From contig NC_051130.1 in assembly GCF_014839805.1 (NCBI RefSeq), forward strand, positions 4,650,001 through 4,714,000: DNA of 64,000 nt, written 5' to 3'. Position numbers and translations under genes: made by a program. Below the pieces are notes generated by a model that searched no databases, was not told the DNA's origin, and was given only the letters and a program-made list of their open reading frames with translations. This DNA is from Manduca sexta (lineage: Eukaryota > Arthropoda > Insecta > Lepidoptera > Sphingidae). Position 1 is the first letter of the stretch; each line of letters begins with the position of its first letter. This document shows, one piece after another, positions 1 through 12,400 of this stretch.

Positions 1-1009
1 TCCTATTACGTAATAGGCAGGCGCCCAACCAAGAATGTGAAAATTTAACCACGTCTTTAGTAAAAAAAATAATTGCGCGTCAGATGGTAGTCACAATAAT
101 ATGACCATATATAATATACATTTTATATGTACAGAATGATCACAATTGTATTATTGTCACTTGATATAAAGCAATCGCGGTAATTTCACGGTTGAGACGG
201 CACGGTCGCACCCGTATCCCTCTCGCTCGTCGTCTGAGAGCTAACCAAGCGCGAAAACATTACATTACTTTAAACTGTAATCCGCTACAGTTTATTTTAA
301 AAACAAATACTGCATCGCCTCATTGCTTTAATAGCAGCATATTGAAACTGTAAATTATGAGGTACAGGATTCAATTTCCAGGTTGGACAATTAATAGATT
401 ATAAGAATATATTTTTTTGTATCCATATGGGGATAAAAGGTATAAGTGTATACTGCACCGCTCTGGAAAAGGTATTTCATAATATCCTTGATTTTATCCA
501 GTGCCTCCCAATGTAAGGGGATCCCTAACAGCCTACATACATCAAATAGGGGCGACATCAATCTATTTCGGGCGCTACGTCGCGTCATCAGACTGCGTTG
601 ATGTGTCTTCATCATTAAGAACCGCCTAAGTTAAGGGAAGGCAAGTGAGACACAGCTTAATGAAATTTAACTTACAAAATTTATTTTGGTAAATATAGAC
701 GGATGCAATGCCGTAATGGAAGAGAATACTAGTTAAGACCTAAATGGATATTTAGCAATTTTTAGTTATATCAAAGTAATAATTATTTCATTATGGATAG
801 TTATTTTCATAGTACTAAACATTGCTAGTTCTTTCAATCTGGTGTGGATTTCGTTCGTAAAACGCATCAACGTAATATAATAACCTATTTTGAACAATTT
901 CCAACTTATTTTAAGTATAGCAGGTACAAGTATTGCAAATAGTATGAAATGATTTATCGGCTTAAGAATATTCTGAAACATGAATGACGAGATCAGATTA
1001 TCTAAGTTA

Positions 1010-1175
1010 TATTATAAATGCGAAAGTTTGTAAACATTTTTGGATATTTGTATGTTTGTTAGAAGTAAACGCAGAAACAGCTGAAGGGATTGCGATGAAA
1101 TTTGGCCCGCAGATAGACCATCCTGGATTAAAAGAAGGCTACTTTTTATGCCGGTAATTTACTCCTATATAATAT
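1010..1175 (+). repeat. Fragment of a dispersed lepidopteran repeat (aaatgcgaaagtt family)
   Basis: The segment begins with a 'ataaatgcgaaagtttgt' type end and continues through 'ctgaagggattgcgatgaaat' to 'ctactttttatgccggtaa'. The same order of motifs recurs at about 47295-47410 and 51395-51560 on the plus strand and, reversed, at about 11936-12120 and 13960-14090. This is a common non-coding repeat in moth and butterfly genomes; I cannot assign its class from the fragments. Confidence 0.6.
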
Positions 1176-2739
1176 AATGGAATTTTTTAAATCAGATTTT
1201 TAAATAAGTGTCGCTGGATATTATATGTGGTCCTATAAATCTAGTGTTTTAGGGACCTCTGAACGGGAAGGGCTTTTCATGCGGACGAAACTGCATCTAC
1301 ACCTAGTTAGTAATATTGGCCACCCAGGAAGGCTGATGGCACGTTTCTGGAAATACATTACAAGGCTCAGCTTTACCCGCGTCAAACGCTTTTCCCGCTA
1401 CAAAAATCCCTACATCACTATACCGATCCATCTGTCCTACACCAGCGCTATCAACTTAATACACAGATTAATTCAAATATTTCCCATGGAAGCAAATTAC
1501 CGGGAAAAAGGTGACCTATATTAACCCATTTGCCATGGATTACATAATAAGGTTATTTTTCCGTGACACGCGTAATGTCATGTAACTGTCATGTTAGCCG
1601 GCTAACATGTCAAGCATTAAGTGGTTAATGCAGATCATGTTCTATCCGTGTGTCAAATTTAAATTAAATCTGTTTAACAGTTACTGCATTTACTTCTTTA
1701 ACAAATATCTAAACATTATCACATACATGAGCTTTTATACTATTTATTAGTAAGAAATAATAGTCAAACAAGATTATAACTAAGCACAACATTATCAATT
1801 ATGTAAGGCAAATTTACTTTAAACACAACTTTTAACTTAAAACAACGCCGATTGTATAAATTACATTTATTTGAAGCAAACCGTTTAATCAATTAGGAAA
1901 AATGGGGAAGTTCAAAAACCCTCACACGCCCCTGGTGGCCTTTCAGAAAACGACCGTCCGTTCGGCTCCGTGGAACGACGTAGTGCGTGAATATTTGATG
2001 GGTCTATCGATCATAACTTCTTTGTGCCAGTTCGGCTGAAGGGAGGCGCGTTACCATGTCTGTCTGCGATCGACTAACTCTTTCACTAAACTCATTAGGC
2101 TATTTCTGGATACTATCACTAACTCCAAAATCTATGAAGGGTATTTGAGTAGAAAAATGTACGATATTTTAGCTCAAAAAGCTAATTATTAAAATTGGGG
2201 CTTGAAGAAGTCATTACATAACAATTATTAACATCGAGATTTACTATACGAGTTCTTAACCCTACCCAGTTTGAAAGATTCGATATATTAAACGCATGCC
2301 AGGAACCATAGTTTTAGATTTTAATAACAACTTACATAAGAATCTTAGTCTATGAAACCCCGTTCATTTGTACAGTCCGTGAATATAATTTACGTAACAA
2401 ACCTTCGAGTAATATTGACTGTTAGAACAATTCCCAGAACTACCTACATTGGAAAACTAAACGGAGTCGAAATGATTACAGAAAATTAGCCCCGTTTATT
2501 GAATTTAATACTCTTTGTCATACTGTCCTCTACATGTCCCCATTAAAAAATATAATGACAAAGACAAAAGACTTCAATCGCACGGAACAGGGAGGCAATT
2601 TGTCTGGCGTTTGAATATTGAAAGTTAGCGTGCAAGTCCGTAAAGTAAAAGGAATTAGCAATGACGCATTTAACGATGTAATGGGGGTACACTGCATCAG
2701 TTATGAAGACGGCCGGCGGTTACCAGACAAAAATAGTCT

Positions 2740-3240
2740 AGAATAGTGAGAAATGTATCAGACAGCCGTATCGTGAGTGTAATTGGAGAGTGCGGTGGGC
2801 GTGCCGCACGCCATGGCGCGCCGCTCGCTCGGACAGGAGACATCTTGTATGTATTTGCTTCTGTGGTAATTTCCCCGTCCGTCCTTGTATATTTAAGCGT
2901 TGGCGTCGTAGCCGGAGCCGCTCTCATGCATATGTCATGAGCAGTTGCTGCGCGACGGTTTGTTGACGGTCTCGCCGCGGGAACGACGCCGATGGCCAGC
3001 GCCCGTCCACTCCCACAGCACCCACCACCGCCCCGAACCCGATAATTATTGTGTTCTACTTTCAATTCAGGTAGCCATCGACGACCCCGAACCGCCCACA
3101 CACGCGGACCGAAGCGGCGACGCGGAGGGATGAGGCGACAATTAGATTCCCTTTTTCTCGAATAGTGTACTGCATGTGCGGTCAAATTAAATGGCAGACA
3201 CTGTAAAAGCATTCACGAGCTTGGTGAGCGCACGCGAACC
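2740..3240. promoter_or_regulatory. GC-rich, CpG-rich island; possible promoter or terminal exon
   Basis: Base composition changes abruptly from the AT-rich surroundings to a stretch rich in CpG, with runs such as 'gccgcgggaacgacgccgat'. A good splice acceptor (pyrimidine-rich tract ending in CAG at 3068-3070) is followed by an open frame 3071-3133 ending in TGA. It would encode 20 acidic, hydrophilic residues (reading VAIDDPEPP...), which could be the last exon of an unseen plus-strand gene. No upstream exon was found, so a promoter or CpG island of a neighbouring gene is equally possible. Confidence 0.3.
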
Positions 3241-4324
3241 GTAAATAACGCGGGCTCCATTTAATGTCCCCGGAGACGAGACGCCAATAGACTATTCAAT
3301 AAAATAATATAGCTTTTAAAACCTGTACTTATTTAAAGTTTATTATTTTAAAAATGTTCAATTTTGTCGTGAATACGCAGCACTTAGTAGTACAATACAA
3401 AATGTTCATTTAGCCCCGCTCCGGCGCGCTCTCGTCTGATTAATTACTAAGTAAGAGATTTCATAGATGTTTGACTTTATGATGGATCGCTATCAGGCCG
3501 TTTACAAAAGTTAAAGGAGCCGGTCATTAATTAAGATTTAGCAAACAACAAAAAGTTTAACTTTGTTTACTGTAAACAAAACAACCATGAAAGGACTGAA
3601 ATATTATATTTTGATAATGATCTTAATATACTGGCTTTCCGTCCACCAGTAGGCTTAGTGGAGTGAGCTCATAAAGTCTAAGGTTTGAAATTTGAGCCTC
3701 CAATATGAAAAACACTATTGTTTCGCCCGTAACTAATATTTTGCCGGAAAATTTACATGATAGTTCCTCAACTGGCTAAGAATAAATCTAGATTGTGATT
3801 AGACAAACCAAAAATGTTTATAGTATTAGTTAGTTACCAATTATTATTGATTAATTATAGTAATTATTATTAGCAGGAAAGACAATAGGCAGGCTGACAA
3901 ATTTGTATGTAGAAAAAGCAACTGGCAAATAAATCCTTCCATTAATCGATCATATGGATTGTGTTGAGCAAGGTTGGTATATATGATGCTTAATTATTGT
4001 ACCCGGATGTAATTCTATTGATAAAATCCGCATGCTATAGATTAATATGTAATAGTGCAGGAGTAAAGTATTGGAGGTAATATGGAAATGAATGTTGGCT
4101 CTAAATGAATAATGAGACTATCATCAATTTATCTATGGCTCTTTAGTACCAAGCAAATAATCCTTCTAATTGAAAATTTCCCACCCTACATTCCATAAGG
4201 GAATTAATTCTAAGACCCTAATGCACACCATACATATCTAAAGATGCTACCAATATGCCATTTGAAATACCTCAACTATTTTATGAATTAAATCGCGCTT
4301 TTTTATATTATAATTTTTTATTGA

Positions 4325-4435
4325 TGCTTCGAAGATTTTGCAGCCTTCATGGTCACGGGGAGGACTGTGACTGATGACTGATGCCCCGAAAAGTCAAAGT
4401 TACAATATCTATCTACTTTCACAATTATACATTTT
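4325..4435 (+). repeat. Dispersed repeat, copy 1 of 2
   Basis: The motif 'cttcgaagattttgcagcct' followed by 'tcatggtcacggggaggact' and then 'aaagttacaatatctatcta' is shared, with small differences, with about 15735-15843. Both copies have the same orientation. Shared order over roughly 110 bp shows they are copies of one interspersed element. The family is unassigned. Confidence 0.6.
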
Positions 4436-6438
4436 TTACACCATTTTTTTATTTTACTGTAAACCTACATGTATTGTATATATTTACAAACGCAACTTAG
4501 AAATGCATTAAGCAAAATTAACAACATTTTAATTTGCCACAAACACATTTGAACCATGTCAGTATTTGTATATAAACACAGCGTGCCAGTAGGTGTATTT
4601 GCAAGCAGTTTGTATGCTAATCACTCTGTATCACAACACTGGTAATGACCATTGCAAAGGTCATAGGGGTCAATGTCCACGATATATTCAGATAAAGTAA
4701 CCTTTAACATTGAGATTTTTCATATTGTTTATCTGAAAGCAATATATCAAAACAAAGTATACCTTTTTACTCAAAGATAATGCAATTTAAAACTAGCAGT
4801 AAAGTAAGCTTTTGTTTTGGAGATGCTTTTGAGCAAACAGGTACGAAGTTCCTGCATTATCTTTATTAAAAAATGTATATTATACAGTTTTTGTTCTCTC
4901 AATCAAATGTGCATTCTCATAACAAAAACATCAACCATGAATCACAATACACTATATTTTTAAAGATATTTTATAGCATATATGCATTTTCATGCACAAT
5001 TTATTTCTTTTTACAATAAGAATATACACATAAGCGAGATGACCATATAAGAATGCATTTTAATGTAAGAAGACAGCAAGTGTATGACTGGCAAAATACA
5101 TTTATAAATGTATTCAAAATTTTAAGACAGCTATTTGCCAAGAAGTGCTCTTGTTGATAATATTATGATTATCTATCAAAAAGTTAATATTATAGTTGAG
5201 GTATTCTTCTTTTTTAACTGATTAGATAATAATTGGGTTCAGATTGATTGCATTTAGCCCATTTCATCTATAATTCATGCAACCAAAAATGTCTTGCAAA
5301 GTAAAATAAAAAAAATACTAAGCAGAAATGATGCTAAATAGAGACCAGAAAATAAAATATTTATGGAAATTTCCAAGAGCATAACTTAATGACTGCACTA
5401 TGTGTATTATAATATAGATCAGAATTTAATATTAATTCCAATTTTATACATTTTGGATTGAACACGGACGATAAAGCTACCCTAAATTGGTTGCTATTTC
5501 GGTTATGACGCTATAAAACATATAAATTATAATAAGTTTTCTGTGTCGTAAAAGGTCCTAATGCGAGAAGACAAGAATTGTCAAGTGTCTATTACTAAAT
5601 TAAAATTACCTGTAATGATATTTACAACCAGAACTATATCGGCCGTGAATACGATTGCGTTCACTGAGCATTAGATATTTATCCCATCTGCAACTGAAGT
5701 TTTACCACAAGTAACCTACTTTGTGACAATCCGCGTCGTGGTTATGTTTTTTCAATTTTATCTTTACTCAGCACAACAAATATATTATTTTCAAGATACA
5801 TTAATTAGCTATATTTATATAACCACACCTATGCCAAAATGCCAAAATTTGTACATAAAACAGTTCCAAAGCCGGTTGCAAAATAATCAATAACATGACG
5901 TGAACATTGTTTTACAGTGACAAAATCAATAAAATTGCTTACCTCCACTAAATACTGCGTCGTAAGTTTTATATAACTTAAAAACTTATTATTATTATGA
6001 ATAATATCCCAATGTAATGGAAAAAAATTATAATCGCAAAACAGGAAAACGATAAAAAAAATGGCGGCAATGCCAGAAAAATGTTTGGTAGCGTTTTCTA
6101 ATGTTACCAGCTGCTAATATACTATATTCTACTATTTACATTAAACGTGTTTTGTACACTATAGAATGTCAGCTAATAATTTACAAGCACGCAGAAAAAT
6201 AACTATTAGCTTTGAAAAAAAAAACACAATACACGAAATTTGACAGTTTACAAATGTCACGTTTGTAGGTATTGCGATTACATGTATTTTTTCGAGAAAT
6301 TATTTTTTTAATAACACGTCTTTTTTTTGTAAATATTTTTTATCGGCAATTTTTTTTTTATTCTAATATGTCAGTGGTTTGTGTAGATAGTGAAATTAGT
6401 GGTGTAAATATTTGATTAAACATTTTACTAGTGAAGTC

Positions 6439-6453
6439 ATGAAAAATGAATAA
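6439..6453 (+). promoter_or_regulatory. Minimal upstream ORF overlapping the STIMATE start codon
   Basis: An ATG at 6439 opens a four-codon frame (ATG AAA AAT GAA TAA) that ends at 6453. It overlaps, in another frame, the ATG at 6446 that starts the STIMATE homologue. A scanning ribosome meets the uORF first, so translation of the main frame would need leaky scanning or reinitiation a few bases back. The overlap is visible in the sequence; its regulatory effect is inferred. Confidence 0.5.
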
Positions 6454-9400
6454 CAGTTCTGATTATATTTATTTCTCCGAGCTCCATTGCTCTAAGGATG
6501 CCCTCACCGACACATACGGATGGTTTATGCAATTCCTTTTAGCTGTCTTGGCGTTTACTTGCTTGATAGGTAAGTAGTAAAATAATTAAAAGTTAACAAA
6601 TAAACCGCAACATATTTTGAATAACAACTTGGTAATTAATTACAATATAATTAGTTTTTTTCATTATACGCATAAAAGATCTTGCGATTTAACTGTTTGT
6701 TTATATCATTAATTAATTCTGTACATATTTTACACCCAAAACATGCTATAATAATATCCTATGTGGAAATGTAATTTTGGCGTTATATTGCCTTATGCAA
6801 GGCTGTCTCTTTTTAGGTTTACATAGACGTCCTTGTAAGTCAACCGTTACACAGCATCTAATGTCAAGGCTTTAGTTACATTTCATGGTCTTCTAGATTG
6901 TATTACTAAGCTTCATACTTATAGGTATATTTAGAAATATTATGTCTTATAGTTTTTATTATAACATGTTTAAAGCCGAGAATTCTTTCATAATTGACCA
7001 GCTGCTCTTTAATAAAGTACACTTATTATTTATGAATGTAATGGTAAATAAAGTATGGTTCATTGTATTGAGATGTTTATTTGCATAAAAATAATGTCAC
7101 TTATAATACCCCTGAATAATTTGCAGCTATAATATAGTACACTGTACTGTGTGAAATGACCTTAAAGAAAAGTAGACAAATATCTTTTATTTGCGATGTT
7201 TGTTTACATTCTTGTCCACATGAGCTTTAAAAAGTCCTGGATCAATGCCCAGTGTCTATTTGTGTTTTAGTAAATATAATGTGCATCCATTAAAGTATAA
7301 AGCAGCATAATTAAATAAGTGCTGGTTGGACAAATTAATAAATAAATTTGAATAATTATGAAACAAAATATAGTTAAGGAACATTCAATTCATCCATGGT
7401 ATCCTAAACTGCAAACATAGCATGATTTTATTTGTTTAGCTTAAAATCTCTACATATGTTATCAGTTCAACATCATCAGCCATAAGATCCACTGTTGAAC
7501 TTAGACTCTTCCTAAATATTTCTAGTCTAACCTGTGGTTTTCAGTTCATAATAAAGATAATTTCATTAGTTCAACATAATCTCATTACCTTCTATAATCT
7601 TACAAGCTTATTGTATCGGTTTCATTAATTTTTCTGTTCTTTTAAAAGCCTCTAAAGTGTTTAAACAGTGATCTTAAAATTTACACAATTTATGTTAGGT
7701 TTATAGCAAATTAGATTTGAAATATGTTTTAGGTAAAAGATTCTGTGAGCCTCGCTATGCCAGAAGACCATGGTTGATTTGGTTCTACGACACATCCAAA
7801 CAGGGTTTGGGCGCTCTAATCATACACTCTGCAAATGTCTGGCTCTCACCACATCTCACAGGAAATCCTTGTACTTGGTAAGGAAATACTGTATTGGTCC
7901 TGGTTATGCTAAATTGATCAAACCCACTTGATGACAGATTTGAGATAATTATGCTTATTTTATATCTCTTGAATTTTCATCTATAAAATTATTTTGCTTC
8001 AAGGATTTTTATGGAAGATACAAAGCATGACGAATCTGTTTTGTATTTGGTTAATTTGACATTATTCAGCTGAACGATTTTTGTCAATTAAATTTTGTGA
8101 TAATATTTTGAGTAATGTGTGTTATATTTGCAAATCAAGATGATGTGGCCATAGGATGCAAAATCAAAGAAGTTATAATGAAGGTAATAAAATTGCCTTA
8201 ATACAACTGAAGGAGTCTTAATTTATACATAGAATGCATAAGCATATGAAATACTCTTTAGTCTTTCAAATTAGGTCTAGGTTTTTATATTTGTTCAATA
8301 ACAATAACAAATATAAGTATACACTGCAACTATTTGTGCAACATAATTTGCGTCATACTATAAAATAGCTACACCATACGGTTGATTATAATCGCGTGCG
8401 TCAGAATACATATAAGTGCAAAGACAATATTAGTCCTTTAATAATAATGTTACCTAAGATCCCGTTTATTTGATTTCTTAGAGTAAATCAGTTTATTTTC
8501 CCAGGTATATTGTCAACTTCATGTTGGATTCGACCCTTGGATTATTAATAATATGGGCAGGCATCAGGCTGGCCCAGTATTGTGCGAGAACTTATGATAT
8601 ACCGCTCATCAACTTTGGTGAATATGGTAAGTTGAACTATATTACATACCTCATTAATTACATTAAAATGGGACACCTCTTAATATTTTTATTTACAGTC
8701 TTATAAATATTGTGTGTAACATAATTTAGGCAATGTGTTTTCTGTAATTATTTTTTTCGGGTCAATATGTTGTCAGTTTTGTTCATAATCATTGTAAAAT
8801 AATATTTCCTTAATAATTATCAATGTAAATGTATCTTCAATGCGTATTAACGTAACTCAAAATATTCTGGTATAGAATGATTAAGATTTGTCTGAGTTAC
8901 ATAATTAATTAGGAATTCCTAAATACTTGATTTCACGATAGTATAATTACGATATTCATCTCCTATCTTGATAAAAAATTTCATACTGTATGCAAAGATA
9001 AAACTAAATTGGTATATTTGTTCTTATTATTTTATTAATAAGCCAAACTAGTTTTATATGGATATCGTAAAAAGTCTATTGGATTATAATCTAAGGCCTC
9101 CAATATACGATAATTCAACACTTATAAGTGAATGCATCAGACACAATGCATATAATTTACGTCGCCCTAATAATAACAGCGGAATAATAAAATTCAAATG
9201 CCCAGTGTTCGAAATTCTATACATATATTTTTCTGCACTCTATATAAACTTTAATTATGCTAAACCCTACACTCTTCCGTGCGCTCAATGTGCTTAAAAG
9301 GGGGTACATTTTTTTTTATTCAAGACTTAATATAAAGATTAGGTATTATTCAATAATTAAAGCTGGTGAATTATAATTACTATTTTACAGAAAATTATCT

Positions 9401-12400
9401 TAATACACATAAAAAATTAAAGGCATTTTTTACATCGTTAAGAATTATAGTTACAATTCGAACCCAGTACAAAGGGCAAACAATAAAATACTTGGGTACA
9501 AAATGACGCAACGGGCGTGCGAAATAGATAACAACATTATGTGTCACAATATTGCAATACGCGCCCGCTCTTCAGTGGTATTCCTGAAGAGTCAGACAGA
9601 AGTGCAACTAGCGTCCCTGTTGGCAGCATCTTATCGTCCTTAATATTATAAAAAAACACGTAAATCCCATCCCTATCTTACAAGTTTTTAGAATTTAAAT
9701 CTTGGATAATGATTGTTTGAATATGGATTTAAACCCTTGACCTCACTAGCATCAAATCTCAGTTAGGTGCTAGTAGATTAAAATTACTTTTAAAGTGAGA
9801 ATAAGTACCTTATTTGGTGTTATATTTAAGTATCGTTATCGCTTGCTTGGTCTAATAGTCTAAGTCCTAGTTTTCATGTCCGAATCGGGACAACAGTATG
9901 TAAACTTTTTTTACGCCATAGGCCTTTACTTGGGATTGTATTCCTTAATGAGATTACCGCCAGGGCCACAGGTCGTAAAGACCAAGGTTTGTGATTTGCG
10001 TGAATCTGTATTATCACAACGGAGTGCAATAGGGGAAGCAGGATAAGAAATGTTTAGCAGGAAATATTACACAAAATCAACCGTAGAACCAACTTATATC
10101 AAACTATAAAGTCAAATTCATACTAGCAAGTTCTGTCAGCAATAGTTGCGCATGAACTGCCAAATGCTAACACTATTGACAAACATTTAAATAATTCCAT
10201 ACATGGGGCTCGACGAATTTCTGCAAGCTTAAAAATTTGCAGAAGTCAGCTTGCCGCAACTGTTGACACGGTAAAGATCGCTTGTGGACTTCTGCAAGTT
10301 TTCTTGTTTATCTAAGCTCCGTTATTTGTTTACTCAGGCAAGCCGCCGATGAGCTCGGCGTGGCTGTGCCAGTGCGTGCTGTATGCAGCATTGGCGACGT
10401 TCGCGAAGTCGGTGCTGGCGTTGGTGCTGCGAATGTCGCCGGTGGTGGCGGTGCTATCCACGCTGCGGCTCTCGCCGGTATCAGACCCGAGGCTGGAGTT
10501 AGCTGTCGTTATGCTCATCATACCATTCTTTGTTAATGTGAGTAAATATTTTGAATCAGTTAGATCTTTACAGGCCATGTGGGAAATCTTAACAAATTGT
10601 TCACAATATAACGCATGAAGTATCTTAATTGTATTGACAGTTGACACTGATGATATCTGATTTTATTGGTGTCAGACTCACGATTATGTAAAAGTATCAG
10701 TGTGTACAGCTATGGTCAATATTGCTATCGCGGGTAGAAGTTTGCATCGTTGTTATTAGAGTAAGTGGGATGACAGCGCGAATAAATCCGGCTGACCTTA
10801 AGCTTTGGTGTGAACAGTTAAGTATTCATGTTTGCGTGCGTCACGCGTTACGTATCAAATATTTCTCAATGAACACATGGCCTTTTTTTGTATGTGATTA
10901 TCAAAACATTCTGAGATCGCATCGGTTTGCGTCAACCACTGGGACAAGGCCATTTCAACAATAACGCTTATATAAAGAGACTATTATAGCTCGTACGACT
11001 CTGCACTTATAAAAAACAAATCATGAGTTGATTGAGTAAATGCACGGATACTTTCAAGGTATTTGTTTCACTAGTCGCGTTTATGGGTCGTTATTTAAAT
11101 CGATGCTTGAAAGGCAAATCATATCTAAGCGACAAGTATACCGAAAATGTATTCTATAAATATTTAGAAACGTCATATTTTTCTGTGTCGTTTGATCTAG
11201 GTTTTGTTCTAGAACAATTTAAATATCATTAGGCTATATCTTTATGAAATAAAAAATTTAATTGTTATGAATTCTTATATTCAAATTGAAACTTTAAACC
11301 ACTCTATTAAAAAAATTACTGCTTGTCGCTTAGATATTATTGCCTTTTAAGCGTCGAAATCATTCACTGCAATGTTATCAACAGTTGCCTGTATTTTCAG
11401 AATCGTTATATGACACGAGAGATATCTTCACATGACATAATATATTTGTGCGCGAAGTAGTGTACTTTACGATACTACGTCATCGTACAATGAAAACAAA
11501 TTCACCGAGATTTGTTTACAGTATTTATTTTTAGAAAGTAAATCTTCTGTTGCTGTAACTTTGCTCGAAATATTACAATAGATATAGTTTGTTAGTTAAG
11601 TTTAATAAAGTTAGTTTTAACAAATTATACTTTTTCTATTGAGTGCTTGAGAATCCTGTTATCTTGCCATGCCTTCTACAAATTGCACATGGTTTACTGG
11701 TGTTAGGTTTCTCATATGTGAGAGTCCATCTGGATAGGTACCACCGTAATGTCTATTTCGGCCGCCAAGCAGCAGTGTGTAGTCACTGTTGTATTCCGGT
11801 TTGAAGGTTATTGTAGTCAGTGTAACTACTGGACATAATGAGACTTAACATCTCATGTCTCAGGATGTCGAGCACAATGGAATACCCAACGATACTAAGT
11901 CTAAGATACCTTCATGTCCTAAATAATACATAATTAGATTTGCTCGCAGCTACGCCCTCGGGAAGGAATTTCCCAGGATAGAAAGTAGCCTATAACCTTC
12001 CCAGCGTCTTAAAGTATCTCCATACCAAATTTCATAAAATACCGTTCAGTAGATGTTCAAAAAATCTATATCATACAGATAGAAAGAAACGGGACTTTGT
12101 TTTTATAATATGTATAGATATTGTAATTTAGGCCGACATGATTGTGTCTAATGACGTGAGATAGCCATCTGTTGCCATTCGATACTTTATCTGGACGCGC
12201 TTACCATCGGTGCAGTGCAGGCTTTGCCGTGCCAGGAATAACAAAAAAATATATATGTTCTTGTACATATTGAAATTTCTCCACTTGCTTAGATTTCCTC
12301 CATATATTGATATTGTCTCTTCTGCACTCTACGCAAAGAATTCTCGTCTCTGACTTTCTCAAAATCTATGATATCGTTAATAATTAAAAAATATTAATAT

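Larger units (their letters stand above)
1..6445. other. AT-rich region without a confident gene, upstream of the STIMATE homologue
   Basis: Short open frames occur here (for example 391-615 and 766-981 on the minus strand, 1225-1524 on the plus strand). None has splice-site support, recognisable domains or codon bias. The stretch contains a fragment of a dispersed lepidopteran repeat near 1.0-1.2 kb, a GC-rich island at about 2.74-3.24 kb, and one copy of a repeat near 4.3-4.4 kb; these are listed separately. The last few hundred bases should contain the promoter and 5' leader of the STIMATE homologue, but I see no clear TATA or initiator that fixes the transcription start. Confidence 0.6.

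Noticed and set aside
1225..1524. 99-residue plus-strand open frame as a gene
   Set aside because: No splice signals, homology or codon bias were seen, and it sits just after a dispersed repeat.
2697..3212. 171-residue open frame on the minus strand
   Set aside because: It lies across the GC-rich island, where stops are scarce. It has no domain or splice context and opposes a better acceptor on the plus strand.
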